Numbered from the stretch's first letter, positions 28,501-39,571 are shown. The stretch is DNA of 64,000 nucleotides from Tamarix chinensis (GCA_030549775.1 CM060172.1:59670023-59734022), one strand, 5' to 3'. Notes: generated by a model from the sequence alone, not told the origin. A program made the numbers and translations.

Positions 28501-31261
28501 CCGCTACCCTTGAAATCGAATGTTTACAAAAATAAGGTTAAACGAAATTGACGAGATAAAACTTTAACCCCAATTTACCTAGTTGAGGTTAACAAAATCC
28601 GTCCCCAAACGGGATGAATCAATTGATTTACCTCCGTTAACCCTCATTCACCCCAAACCAAATGTGGCATAATACTAAAGCCATGTATCCTAATCCTCTA
28701 ACACCATAACTTCCTATCTAGGATTGTGTCCTCCATAAGTCCTAAGCAATTCAAATAGTGCTAGATCACCTTGCCCCAAGTCAACCTAACTCAACTCTTT
28801 ATCTCCTACAATCCTCAAAAGAAATTTTCTCACAACCCTGAGGGGCTCTAGATATTGTCTTTAAACATGTCTGAATCATTAGAGTCGCAACTCTAGCATC
28901 TTACATTCTATTGAACTCAACCCCCTCCCCAACTCTAACCCTTCTTACATTATTCTTGATTCTATCTCACATCCAATGAAGCCTCCTGATCCCCAAATCC
29001 ATTAACTTACTAGCTCGGGTTTGCTTAATTGACCAATATTCTGCCCCATACCACATAGTTGATCTTATATTCGCTCTATCAATTTTTCCTTGAGTCTGAG
29101 CAATATTTTCTTGTCCCAAAAGATCCTAATGTCCTCCTCCATTTCAACTATCCAATATCCATGCCAAGAACAATGCCTTCATTGATTTATCTTTTATCTT
29201 GTATGATAAAATCAAAATATATGAAGCTAGATTATCTTTCCCAATCCTAAGTTCCTAACCCAAGAACAAATGCAACAACTATCAGCTTCAAATTTGGAAA
29301 CCCAATTCACCCAAACATGTCATCAAATATGACATTTCTACGATCACCAAACTAAAAGGCCTTATCCATTACACATTCCTCAATAGGTTTGTAAATAAGT
29401 AAAGTTGTTCATGAGCCAGCTCGAGCTCAACTCATTTGTTTAGTTAAATGAGCTAAGCTCGAGCCTTAGTTTTAGGCTCTTTAAAGCCCGAGCACATAAA
29501 AATGTAGGATCAACTTATTTATAATAATAAGCTTGCAACCTCAACTTGTTTAAACATTAAACTCGTGATCTCTGCTCAGCTCATTCATTTAGTTAAATGA
29601 GGCGAGCTATTTACACCACTATTCCTGAAAGTCAAGAATAATAGCTTCACCCCATGGAAGACCCAGACTGTAAAGATTACTATTGGGTCGGATAGTCTGC
29701 CTAAGAAGCAAAATGCACAGCAGCTTGCACAGAACAGATAACTGCAATACACATATCCATGCAACTGGAAACCTGATCAATGATTTATGGATAGATTGTT
29801 CAAGTAAAGCTAATCATGAAGTCAAATTCTAGCAATTGTGACGATGACAAATGGAAACTCGAAAAATATCCAAGGACAAGAAAAGGATACATCCTCGACC
29901 ACATTCTGTACCCGATCAAGCCACTGAAAATGGATCAGTCCTTCTTCACCCTGATAGGCCAAAGTAAAACACAATTTAACAACCTAAGCCTCACACTAAA
30001 TTTTAATTCATTTATTCAACAACAACCTCAGTATGTATGGCTATAGTTTCTCAATATGCATGAGTATGACTGACATAAACATAACTCAGTTGTATGAAAC
30101 TATTAAACATTATTACTCATACCCTTCCTATGCGAACAAGACCTTTACGTGTGTCTGGGATCACACGTTTGCCCTCCAAAGACATTTTACCAGCACGAAA
30201 TTCAAGCAAGACCTCCTGCAAAGCAGAAGATATTATTAATAGATGACATACGTAAACAGATTACATGATACAGTTTAACAATTCATTCAATTGTCACAAC
30301 CTCCTATTTTTTGTTATAACCAAAATGACTGGTTTTTCAGTAATCAGATTACACGAGTAAATGGAGATAAAAAGATGGGAATGCGATAAAAGTGGAGAAA
30401 CTGAAGAAAAACCAACGTTATGGACTTCCAGTTCATGGTTCACATACCACACGTACGCTAATATTATTAACAATATAATTGCAGGCCAAGACTCTCAAAC
30501 TTTCAATGCAAACAGACTGGGACCCCTAACTGTGTACATTTATACCAATACTAGTTAGGTATTTGGTACTACGTAGTTGTTATAGGGGCTACACAAATGG
30601 GCAATTGAAATTCAGGGATTCTTCAGATTATAGCATTGAGTTTTTCTCAGTATCAGACAGTAATTCTCATCAGTAGGTAGATGCAATTTCAACACTATCA
30701 CCAAGTGGTAGGCAAGGCATCAAGCCTTCCCAAGCGAGGAGGCGTAGTGAGGGAGGGGAAGAAGACATAAATGAGAACAAGACTAGTGCAAGACTTCGAT
30801 CAAAATCTCTAATAACCAATTTTGATAACTAAAATACTGTTATCTATTGTCATCATATGTAAACATAGATGAATCAGTAAAAAGATTCCAACAAGCCCCA
30901 AACATGAACTCCAGCAACGGCTAAGGCAACCACCCAAGAGTTAAAAAAAAAAAAAAAAAAAGCAACAGAAAGAACGTGGCAGAACATTGCAGTGCCAAAA
31001 AAAAAAAAAAAAACTTGGCGGCCGCTAAAATGATCATGCCTCACGATGCTGAAATATATATATATTGATACATAACAACAGAACCCAAAACCCTAAGTTA
31101 ATATTACTATATTAACATGCTAACTATAAAGTCCGCAACTTTATTTTACTGCCTTCTTCTGAAATTGCATGCATTTGATTAGAACAGTATCCAATATCTA
31201 GGTAAAACCAAACCCCGATTGCTATATGAGAAAGAGGAAAACACGAATTTGAGGATACCAT
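13527..31261 (-). CDS. RPN13: 26S proteasome ubiquitin receptor RPN13 (ADRM1 homologue), 13 exons
   Basis: RPN13 sits on the proteasome base via Rpn2, captures ubiquitin through its N-terminal Pru domain and recruits the deubiquitinase UCH37/UCHL5 through its C-terminal DEUBAD domain. Exons, 5' to 3' on the minus strand: 31259-31261, 30123-30215, 29891-29950, 25366-25404, 25203-25277, 25042-25108, 22168-22237, 18959-19077, 18835-18867, 15221-15315, 15075-15152, 14921-14975, 13527-13639. The sum is 900 bases, giving 299 residues plus TGA, close to the size of plant RPN13; phases agree at every GT-AG junction. Pru spans about residues 2-112 ([41 protein letters not shown]). An acidic linker lies around 113-160, then [15 protein letters not shown] covers about 185-285 ([37 protein letters not shown]). 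The weakest call is exon 1: the ATG is the last codon before a GT donor, and a different first exon is possible. Introns 3, 6, 7 and 9 are 2.8-4.5 kb and full of transposons. Confidence 0.93.
15952..17486. mobile_element. 1535-bp non-autonomous hAT-like element in RPN13 intron 9
   Basis: It is flanked by a perfect 8-bp duplication GTTTCAAT (15944-15951 and 17487-17494). The ends, each read inward, are CATGGAATGAAATCGCGG and CATACAATAAAACCGCGG, matching at 14 of 18 positions. Subterminal regions are dense in CGCGAC/GCGACC words (15960-16050 and 17385-17475). The interior is GC-rich at 16180-16480, with degenerate GGCCAGCGGCGGAC and CTCGAG repeats, then very AT-rich to 17350. Open frames in the GC-rich part are repeat by-products; no transposase is seen. 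Confidence 0.85.
19536..20505. mobile_element. 970-bp non-autonomous hAT-like element in RPN13 intron 7
   Basis: A perfect 8-bp target duplication GTTATACC lies at 19528-19535 and 20506-20513. Ends read inward are TAGAGGTGACAAACG and TAGACCTGACAAAGT. Subterminal parts carry many GGGTCAGGTT/TCGGGTT words, and the core (19840-20070) is an ATT/TTA trinucleotide-rich block. No transposase frame. Confidence 0.85.
20925..21775. repeat. Imperfect direct repeats in RPN13 intron 7
   Basis: A block at about 20920-20975 (CAAGCATATCATCTTG core) recurs at about 21580-21630. A second block at 21465-21560 (TCATTCAGATAATCACTGT core) recurs at 21670-21770. A (CATCTA)n stretch lies at 21410-21460. These look like intronic segmental duplications; I do not recognise a family. 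Confidence 0.6.
22614..22819 (-). mobile_element. tRNA-derived SINE in RPN13 intron 6
   Basis: Read on the minus strand it starts with a pol III A-box-like TGACCTAGTGG, followed by a B-box-like GATTGAGCC, and ends in an A-rich tail (AATTAAAAAGAAAAAAACTT). The flanks TTACTATAAG (22604-22613) and TTATTATAAG (22820-22829) form a 10-bp target duplication with one mismatch. It lies in the same orientation as RPN13. Confidence 0.75.
25919..26795. repeat. Inverted-repeat element in RPN13 intron 3
   Basis: The ends are similar when one is reversed (GGATAAATTCTATTTGG and GAATAAATTTTATTTAGG). A CTAACTTTGTTGATGTA block with its flanks occurs once reversed (about 25955-26035) and twice forward (about 26475-26550 and 26650-26710). 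It is very AT-rich and includes a (TA)n run at 26583-26607. Probably a MITE or a fold-back element. No clear target duplication was found. Confidence 0.55.
28187..28668. mobile_element. MITE with TTTGGATTGGG-type inverted ends in RPN13 intron 3
   Basis: The left end contains TTTGGATTGGGCTGAATC. The right end, on the other strand, has TTTGGTTTGGGGTGAATG, with internal repetitions of GTGAATNNGGGT. Such ends are typical of abundant plant MITEs. The target duplication is not clear (possibly a short ATA), so superfamily assignment is open. Confidence 0.65.
28683..29190 (-). pseudogene. LINE reverse-transcriptase C-terminal fragment in RPN13 intron 3
   Basis: On the minus strand, pieces in several frames follow the order of the post-catalytic end of plant LINE reverse transcriptases. 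They are a [11 protein letters not shown] block near 29120, a YGAEYW...IK block near 29040, a segment around RIKNNVR, then CEK near 28830 and LDRKLW near 28720. Several stops and shifts are present. It is a short 3' piece without promoter or endonuclease part. Confidence 0.65.
29400..29627. repeat. MITE-like repeat with GAGCTCGAGC words in RPN13 intron 3
   Basis: It starts near GTTGTTCATGAGCCAGCTC and ends near GAGCTATTTACACCACTA, weakly inverted with respect to each other. Two internal TTTAGTTAAATGAG copies flank a short core. The sequence type resembles common plant MITEs, but no target duplication was found. Confidence 0.4.
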
Positions 31262-31560
31262 GAGCTTCCAATCAACCAATTCACTTTTCAGAAGTTCGAC
31301 CGAGAAAACCGCCTGGATATTGCTGAATTATCAGCCGACAAAAGTCATACGTGTGCTCTCAGAGACAGGGTTACGAAAGAGCAGGCGTTGTTTTTTTAAG
31401 ATCGGGGAAGCGCCTCTCTGGTTAGGTGTATGTTTTGAAGGGCGGTAACGGTGTTGTTCGGAAAGGATAGATTCTGGCGAGTTGTCCGGGTCTGATTTTG
31501 CTGGTATAATTTCATTTAATTTCGGCAAAAAAAATAATACATTTTCGTAGCTGTTATTTA
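31262..31560 (-). promoter_or_regulatory. Presumed 5' leader and core promoter of RPN13
   Basis: Directly upstream of the RPN13 ATG. A C-rich leader-like stretch lies at 31370-31450 read on the minus strand, and a weak TATA-like AATTATA is near 31504-31511. A short upstream reading frame of five codons plus stop (ATG at 31348, TGA at 31331-31333) would precede the main ATG if transcription starts near 31470. The start site is inferred, not seen. Confidence 0.4.
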
Positions 31561-31839
31561 AAAAATAATTAATTACTGTATAGAAAATATTAACGAAAAA
31601 TTTTTCAAAATACCCTCTCTTTAATAGTTACTTAACAGAGTGATAATAGACATGGTTATTCCATGTCTCAAATATCTTTCTATAATTTCCAAAAAATTTA
31701 CTAAACATAATATCATATAATTAATACCTTAATTCGATTCTAATCTCAAAAAAATTGTACACCTTTAATCACCTGTATCAAGAAATCAGAAAGATGGAGA
31801 TCGAATCGGTCGCGGTTGGAAGTCTAAAGGTAAGAATGA

Positions 31840-33290
31840 GTGCACTTATCATTACACCTTCAATATTCGAAGAGATCCGAGCTAATCAGGTTGGTAATGT
31901 CAAGCTCGAGAGAATCCGGACCAGTGTTGTATAAGGCAAAGCTGAAGGATGCCAGATCTATGAGGATGGCAGCATCAGATACCGTGGTAGGTGTGTGTAC
32001 CACAAGGTTGTGTAAAGCTCGGGAAGAAGATCCTTGAGGAAGGACATTGCACTCCTTACTCTAACCTATAGGGGACAAGTTGTACAAATATCTGAAGAAA
32101 ATATATTGGTGGCCTTGCATGAAGTAGGAAGTGGCAGAGTTTGTTACTCAATGTCTAACGTGTCAAAAGGTTAAGATCGAACACAAGAGACTGACAGGGT
32201 TAGTACAACCGTTGGAAGTTTCCAAGTGGAAGTGGGACAGCATATCAATGGAATTTGTGGTTGGACTCCCAAAAATCTGTAGTGGTTATGATTCCATCTA
32301 GGTCATTGTGGACCATTTGACTGAGTCGATCATGTTTATACCGATGAAAATGACATGGAGTATGGAGCATGGAGCAATTAACCAATGCATATAAGAAGCA
32401 TGTGGTGAGACTTCATGTAGTTCCTAAGGACATCGTGTTCGATCAAGACTTCAGGTTCTTGTCACACTTTTGGCAGAAATTGCAAGCTGCCTTTGGTACT
32501 CAACTGAAGATGAGCACGGCTTTTCACCCAGCTACGGATGATCAGACTGAGAAGACCATTCAGACTCTGGAAGACATGGTGCGAGTGTGTGTGCTAGATT
32601 TTAGGAAAAGTTAGAAAGATCGTCTGGACTTGATCGGGTTCCCCTATAACAAAAGTTATCACGCCAGTTTCAAGATGGCTCCTTTTGAAGCCTTATACAG
32701 AAGAAAGTGTCATAGTCCATTGTGCTAGAACGACATCAATGAGACAATCATGCTAGGACCTGAGATGGTTGGGGAGACGACAAAACACATTCATTTGATT
32801 CAAGATCGAATAAGAGCCACCCAAGACTAGCAAAAGAGTTATGCAGATCTGAAGAGATGTACTGATGGTTATAAGGTGGGTGGGTGACAAAGTCTTGTTG
32901 AGGGTCCCTCCCACTAAAGGAGTCATGAGATTCGGTAGGAAGGGTAAGCTTAGTTCGAGGTACATTAGACTGTACGATATTTTGGACGATGTTAGTGAAG
33001 TTGCTTATCGCTTATCTTTACCAGTGGAAATGGCATGTGTGCACAACATCTTTCACATATCTCAGCTATGGAAGTATAAAGCAAATCCTTCGCAGGTTAT
33101 CTGAGTGGAGTTACTAGAGCTCGATGAGTCTTTGACTTATGAAGAGTGACCGATAAGTATTATGGACACCAAGACAGGAGAGACACGTACGAAGACTGTT
33201 CCCTTGGTGAAAGTCCTTTGGTCACGGTATGGTACAAAGGAGGCTACTTAGGAGGGTGAGGATGAAATTTGAGTCAAGTATCTAGCTATT
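31840..33290 (+). pseudogene. Ty3/gypsy pol remnant: integrase region (Tekay/Del-like)
   Basis: The integrase part of a gypsy polyprotein can be followed in order. The zinc-binding region is at about 32040-32180 (GHCTPYS, then CLTCQ; the second histidine position looks lost). The catalytic core is at 32220-32720 (WDSISMEFVVGLP, VDH, FDQDFRF, AFHPATDDQTEKT, so the D, D and E positions remain). The C-terminal region is at 32880-33270 (GDKVLLRV, KGVMRFGRKGKLS, HNIFHISQLWKY, VPLVKVLW). Multiple stops and at least one frameshift break it. Reverse transcriptase and upstream parts are missing. It continues into a polypurine-like CTTTAAGGGAG at 33325-33335, and its left edge lies about 0.6 kb from the RPN13 ATG. 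Confidence 0.88.
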
Positions 33291-34059
33291 TTCCCAGTTG
33301 CTATCATAAGTGTAAACTTTTTTTCTTTAAGGGAGTAGTATCCTTCTTTCTTGTAACACCCCCAAAATTCACTACTAAAAATTTTCGTTTTATTAAAGAA
33401 CTAGTAGAAGCAAAATAACAAAACTATAAATTCTAGGGATATTACCACCACACTTAATATCGGATAGGTTCACTCTTACCGTTCCAGTACCAAGTGTTAA
33501 GGCTGAAGAGGATTATCGTCAGACACAGTATTTCATAACAAAATTAGAAAGTTCATAATATGGAAATTGGAGTATGTGGAAAATAGTTTACAAACTAGAG
33601 TACATAATTAAAATTCATCAACAGGAATAAAGGTTATAGTATGATAAAAACTAAGTTTGAGTAAACCAGTACAAAATAAAGGGACATATAAAAGGTAAAT
33701 CTAGCCACGACTCTCTCAAATCCCCAAGCCAAGTCAATGCTCAACACTTAGTTCCGCCTTATGCCTCGTAAGCTTCGAAGACATCAAAAATAGTATCACC
33801 AACTTGTACAAAGTCAGATGAGCCTTCTGATCGTGGGAATGAGCAGCACCCATAAAAATGGTAGTACATACACTGCGTACTAAGTAAGGTAACCATGCAA
33901 CTAGGACCAAGCATATAAAAACAGGTAACACAAGTATGATCACATAACAACATACAATCATTACAGATAAATAAGAGCCAAGTTATAGTCCAACTGAACT
34001 GATTATTTATTCTCTGATCAATACTCATTTTACGCCATACTCTTTATCGATCCATGCGA

Positions 34060-34390
34060 GTACGAGAACCCCACTATTATAGCCAATGGATCAAAAACAT
34101 ACAGGGCATAACGTACCTAACCATTATTGCATGCCAATGGATCAGTTTCTAGGGTAAGATGCTCCTGGCCACTATTATTCGCTGGTGGACTGATCTAGCC
34201 TCGACTCTAATGGTGTTCCACTGTAAGTAATTAGTGTCTTTTACGTGTCTTATCAAACCTAGGATTTGGTTTATTAAGCTTGGGATCCCCCACTATTATA
34301 GCCGGTAGATCGGTCACGTACAGGGCATAACGCACCTGACCACTAGTATATGGCCACTAATATGTCGGTGGATCGGTCTGGGCCCGACTC
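34060..34390 (-). repeat. Reversed hairpin minisatellite in LTR H
   Basis: Units CCACTATTATAGCCRRTRGATC with intervening CAGGGCATAACG words are the reverse complement of the arrays in the plus-strand LTRs. Confidence 0.8.
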
Positions 34391-36039
34391 AATAATCTTC
34401 CACTTTAAATTATTAGTATTTTATTGTGTCTTATTCAATGGCTTAATCCTAGATATGCATGACCAACTCCATCTACACTTATCCTCCCAAGATGGCCTGT
34501 TCCATATCTCGAGACTTCTGCACCTCCTAACACGCCCCCAGCAACCTTCCTTTATTCCACTTGCTCACATTGGAGGCCCAACTCCTAAGTGAGTGAGTTA
34601 AGGCCCAACACCCTACGCCTCCAAGTCCACTTACTACCTTACCCTATGGTTTTCTCTAGAAACCCTAATGTGGGCCTATATGGCCCACCCTTCTCTACCT
34701 CCCACAACCAAGGTCGTTTAACACCCCACACATCACATCCCTTAGATTCAACCCTCATCATTTCACTTTAGTCCCCCGAATACACGTGTGACCACCAAAC
34801 CCTAGGTGGCCACACCAAACCCCAGTTGGGCACACCTAACCCTGACATCCTTCTTTCCACCTGTCACCCCTCCGTTTCTCACCTTCCACCCTTGCTTCTC
34901 CCATGATATTCATACTCACCCTACATATGACATTCCTCCACCCTCATCCCATACACCATTCACCCTCACTTATTTTTACCTTCACCACCATCTCAAATTA
35001 GAGTTTTCCTCCCAAACCCTATTCAGGTCTCCTGTGCACCTTTATACCAACCCACGTACTATTTTTCACCCAAAGCCTCTAATCACTCAAACAACTCTTC
35101 CCTTACCTTACTTACATCCCAATACAACTTTTCACATGTAAAATTCATCCACATGCGGACTCCATGCAAACCCTCAAAGTTTTCTTGTAAAACCTTAGAA
35201 TCCCCATGCAAACCCTAGATTCTCCCATGCAAGGTTCACCCCCTCTTTTATTTCATTCATAGACCCCTTTTTAATTTTCCTTTCATGGATCATAAGATAT
35301 CCAGGTTAATCCCTTATCCCTTGGTCAACTTACTTTCATTTGGCCAACTTATTTCCCCTTGGCCAACTCACTTTAATATTTTCCTTTTTCATCCTTTCAC
35401 CCAATGTCATTATATTAAATACCCTAGCATGCATGTCCTAAAGGCCACATTACATCACATCATACAACATATACATATTATACACATGCTATAAGAAAAC
35501 ACATGAGCATACCCCAAATCCAAGCTGCGCTACACATAAAACAAGTTTAATGATAACCACAACATAACATAATACATAACATCCAAGGCATACAAGACAC
35601 ATAACACGCATAAGGCCTTAGCTACGTCATTACCTAAAATGTCACCAATCTTAGAGCACGATCCTACACCTCATTGGGGTTTTGATCGGTTTCATCTATA
35701 AGAGGAAAAAACTAAGGATTAGTTTTCCTCCGACCAAAAATACTATTATTTAATATTTTATTCTAAGATGAGGGTTACTATTATTAATAGAAACTTTACA
35801 AGTGAAAATAGGGTTTTTATTCTCAAGTTAGCCTACTAGATTATTACTAGTTAAAATAGGTTTATGTTAATATTTATAGCCATATTTATATTATTAAATC
35901 TAATAGCTTTATTTCTTCTAATAATAGTAGTGACACTAGTTATAGAAAAAATAGTGATATCAATAATAGTAGTAATACTAGTACTCATAGTAATAGAAAC
36001 CCTAGTATTTTTAAGGCTAAGGCTAATAATAAGATTAGG

Positions 36040-36318
36040 GATAAAAGTAACAATATAATAATAGTAATACTAACAAAATACTAATATTTCTAAGGATAAT
36101 AATAATAATAAGGGTTTGAATGTTTTTACAATAATAGCAATAGTAATAATAATAATAGTAATAGTAATAATAATCATAATAATAACTATAGTAACAATAA
36201 TAATAATAATAAAAGTGTCAAGAATAATATTAGTCATAGTAATATTTGAATAATAAATAATAACAATAAGGTTTGAATATTTTCAATAGCAACAAAAATG
36301 AGAATATGCCAAAGCTGG

Positions 36319-36349
<31 letters not shown>

Positions 36350-36520
36350 GAAAATCGAAATAATAATAAAATAGGGTTTCGACCCCTTAATAATAATAAG
36401 ATTAATATTCTGAGGCTGTAAATGATAATAATTATGATAAATAATAATAAATATGAATAATAATAATAATAATAATAATACATAATACATAATAATAACA
36501 ATATAAATACAAGTGAAATG
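36040..36520. repeat. Degenerate AAT/TAA trinucleotide repeat
   Basis: Dominated by runs of AATAATAAT broken by point changes, lying just downstream (in LTR sense) of the leader of LTR H. Reading frames here are by-products of the repeat. Confidence 0.9.
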
Positions 36521-37104
36521 GACAAGGCTTGTATAATTAGGGTTTAAGGGCTGAGAGGGGTCGGGGTACCACCTAGGGTTGGTGGTGACCAGTGGCACCG
36601 GCGGCGGGGAGAGAGGGAGAGAAAGGGAAAAGTTGAGTGTTTAGGTTAGGAGAGGGGGATTTGAGGTGGTAGAGGTTGCTCGGGCTAAGAGGGTTGGAAT
36701 GGTGGTGGTGGCGCAGCCAAAGGCGATGGTGTTGTGGTGGTCGAGGGTGGTGGAGAGGGAGGAAGGGAGGAAGGGGAAAAGGAGGGTAGGGAAAGGTAGT
36801 GGAAGGTCTGCAGGTGATTTTGGAGGGTATAAGGGGTGGTGGTTGCAGCAGGAGTGGCAGTGGACGGCGGCGCAAGGGCGGTAGTGGCTGGGGTGTGGCT
36901 GATCGGTGAGTGAACTTTGCATGGCCAGCATGGCTCGTGCAGGACAAATCAAGGGTGGTGGAGGGTAATGCAGGGAGTGCTTTATTGGGTGGCTCGGGCG
37001 GCGGTGCTGGGTGGTGGCGACGTAACAAGTGGCTGAAGCGGCGGCGATAAAAGGGGGCAGAATTATGGGTTGAAAAAAAAGAGTTAACGGGGGTGGTAAA
37101 GGGG

Positions 37105-37112
37105 TATTTATA
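37105..37112 (-). promoter_or_regulatory. TATA box of LTR H
   Basis: TATAAATA on the minus strand followed by CCCC and a C/T-rich leader. It is about 840 bases from the LTR's 5' (right) end, leaving about 3.7 kb of LTR downstream. Confidence 0.6.
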
Positions 37113-37952
37113 AGCTAAGGATGAGGGGGGATGGGGGAGGTCTGCGGTAGGCATGCACGGCGTCGACGCCGGCCCAATGGCTAGAGAAGGCCTGTGAAAT
37201 TTGTATGCTAGGCTGCTTAGGAAGGGGAAAAGGAGAGGAGAGAGAGCCATGTGTGAGGAGAGAGAGAGGTTGGGATTGGGTAGAGGAGAGAGGGGGTGTC
37301 AAGGAAGAGGGTAAGGGTGGCAGGCTAGCGTTTGGCGGCACAGATGTCACGTGCTTGCGTCGGGAAATGGGATGGTTGGGCATCGGGGAGAGGAAGGGTC
37401 AGGGGAGAAGAGGGGATGGGGCGTGTAGTGAACCGGGTGGTCCAGGGGAAGGAAAAAAAAGAGGGGTAGCCGGACTGGGAGGGGGAGAAAGGGAGAGACC
37501 GTGCAGGCCTTGGGCCACGCATGAGGAAAGGAGGGAGAGGGGGTTTTGGGCCGCAGGGGGTTAGGTTGGCCCAGGCTGGGGGAGGAAAGGAAAAAAGAAA
37601 AGAAGAAAGAAGGGAAAAGGGAGAAAATAAAATAGGGGGAAAAGAAAAATAGGTGGGTTGGGGTATTTAAAATATTTTGGTATTTTAGGATATTTAAAAA
37701 TAATAATATTTTAATAAAATAATAATTAAATTCCCTTTTTGGGTTGATTTAGGATTTTTGAAAGATTTTTCCTGAATTCCATTTTAATTAGCAAAACACC
37801 CTAATTTTCTCCAATTAAATTATTTATAAATTTCCTATTGATTTTACCCTAATTAATCCCTCTTATTTTAATAAAATAAATTATTTAATTAATTTACCTA
37901 ATAAATCCTTAATTAGCCATAATTCTCAAAATTAAGGTTTTGGAGTATTTCA

Positions 37953-38062
37953 AGGTAGTACCCTTCTTTCTTAACTATGAGTATGGCATGTGTATGACCT
38001 TATGTGTAATGTGTGACTTAATTCTTATAGGCTTCGGGGACACGACCTCTTTAAGGGAGTGG
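37953..38062 (+). mobile_element. Internal 3' end of a gypsy element with polypurine tract
   Basis: A short non-LTR piece between LTR H and LTR G. It contains CTTCGGGGACACGACC and CTTTAAGGGAGTGG, the typical end of a gypsy internal region just before the 3' LTR. It is probably the continuation of the pol remnant that ends before 33352, interrupted by LTR H. Confidence 0.55.
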
Positions 38063-38455
38063 TGTTATAATATCCCACACTTTTGTGTAAATGATGGACG
38101 AGAATTTTTGTCAAAATTCGGACCTTTGATTTTAATTCAATATTATGATTTGATTTGGAATATAATTGAATTTGAAATCATGTTGGAAAATAAAGTGCAT
38201 TTAGTTTTATAGACAAACCCATCGACTAGTTCCATGAACCAATCGACCGGTTGTTCATTTTAGCCAAATTGAGTTCATCAACCAACTGATCTACTAGTTA
38301 GGGGAAATCGATCGACCTAGCTCCCCTATATGCCTATTCCCCTTCCTTTTGCCCCACCTATAGCTTTATACTATGCACCTTAGTATGCTTGTACTAGCCT
38401 GCCATAGTTGGTCGGTAAAATTATACCAGTCCTCTTCCTACTTTATCCTCTTTTC

Positions 38456-38467
38456 TATATATAAATA
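38456..38467 (+). promoter_or_regulatory. TATA box of LTR G
   Basis: TATATATAAATA followed by CCCC and a C/T-rich stretch ending in TTTGCTCTAG. It lies about 390 bases from the LTR start. Confidence 0.6.
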
Positions 38468-39571
38468 CCCCTTTAATGTCCCCTATTCTCCTTCTTTGCT
38501 CTAGTAAGAAAAATTCAAACGTCGATTGGTAGACTTAAATCGATCAACTGGTTTGTCGAGCAGGTCACGTTTTTGAATTTTATTTCTTTTATAAAAATCT
38601 CTTACACTAAAATGGAACATTACTAACTTAAACTGATTGTTCCTAAGAGATTCCTAACCATTTTCATAACGTGTTTAACCCAAAATATTGCCTCAATTTG
38701 TTTTGAACGTTAATTGAGACACATGAGGGAGAGAGGTGACCTCAACCATTATTTTCTTCATCCTCTCTCCTTTGTCTGATTCTGAGATCAATTGATTCGA
38801 CCTTAGGCATGCTTCTGAGTAGTTGGAAGATTCCTTCCACACCGACCTCCCATTTCTTCATTTATATATGAGAATTATGGCTTCTTTGACTTAAGTTCCC
38901 TAGAGTCACAAATTGAGCTCGGGAGACTAGGTAAGCAAATCCATCCATTTTGATCAAATTCAAGCAGTCATAAATAGGGTTTTGAGTCACCTTTTGAACC
39001 CTTTGTGTTTCCCTTCGATTGATTAGTCATAAATAACCCCAACCATCCCTGCAATTCACTTTCTTTCAGCCACTGAAATTCCTTAAGTCTTATTTTCCTT
39101 CTCTTCTTCCACACTTCGAGCACTTGCCAAATTATTTGCACACTCTCTTGATCATATCTCTAGCTCTATAGTGTTTCGATTTCTAAGCAAGACATAGTTA
39201 GATTTTAGAAAAAGATCAAGTGGTCCAATTGAACTTTCCTCTGTTTTTGTCTTAGTGGTATGTCCTTATTCCCTTCTATTTTCTTTTTTCAAAATTTGAT
39301 GAAGCTTTGGTATAATATCTGAGTTTAAAATTTGTTGTTTTAAGGTTTTAAGAGTTGAAATTTTCACGGATTTAGAAACTTTGCTTTTAAGGGGATTTAG
39401 CCTACATCAAGTAAGTAATTATTGCTCTTAAAATGTTAGCATGTGTTCCTGCAAGAAAGGTGATACCTTTTGTTGTTTGATACATGATGGTATGAATAAA
39501 TGCATTTATATGCATGATTTGCATGTTTAAATGACATAAATTGAGAAAAGAACATGAAAATGGAGAATATA

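Larger units (their letters stand above)
33352..37952 (-). mobile_element. Long LTR in minus orientation (LTR H), about 4.6 kb
   Basis: The left edge is TGTAACACCCCC and the right edge about GAGTATTTCA. Orientation is minus because the TATA box (37105-37112), the C/T-rich leader (37100 down to 36560), the reversed minisatellite (34060-34390) and the terminal block (33352-33520) all run right to left, as in the other minus copies. Flanking 5-bp duplications do not match. Instead GTAGTATCCTTCTTTCT (left flank) and GTAGTACCCTTCTTTCT (right flank) form a 17-bp direct repeat with one difference. A 225-codon frame at 36573-37250 runs through the TATA box and is low-complexity, so I do not call it a gene. 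A degenerate TAA/ATA trinucleotide region fills 36040-36520. Confidence 0.7.

Noticed and set aside
28187..28668. Assignment of this MITE to PIF/Harbinger
   Set aside because: The expected TAA/TTA duplication is not clear; kept only as an unclassified MITE.
32369..33104. Two open frames of 81 and 79 codons as separate small genes
   Set aside because: They are fragments of one broken gypsy integrase, continuous with homologous sequence outside the frames.
36573..37250. 225-codon open frame on the minus strand, proline/serine/histidine-rich
   Set aside because: It runs straight through the TATA box at 37105-37112 and lies in a pyrimidine-biased LTR leader; overlapping open frames exist in other phases. 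Composition explains it.
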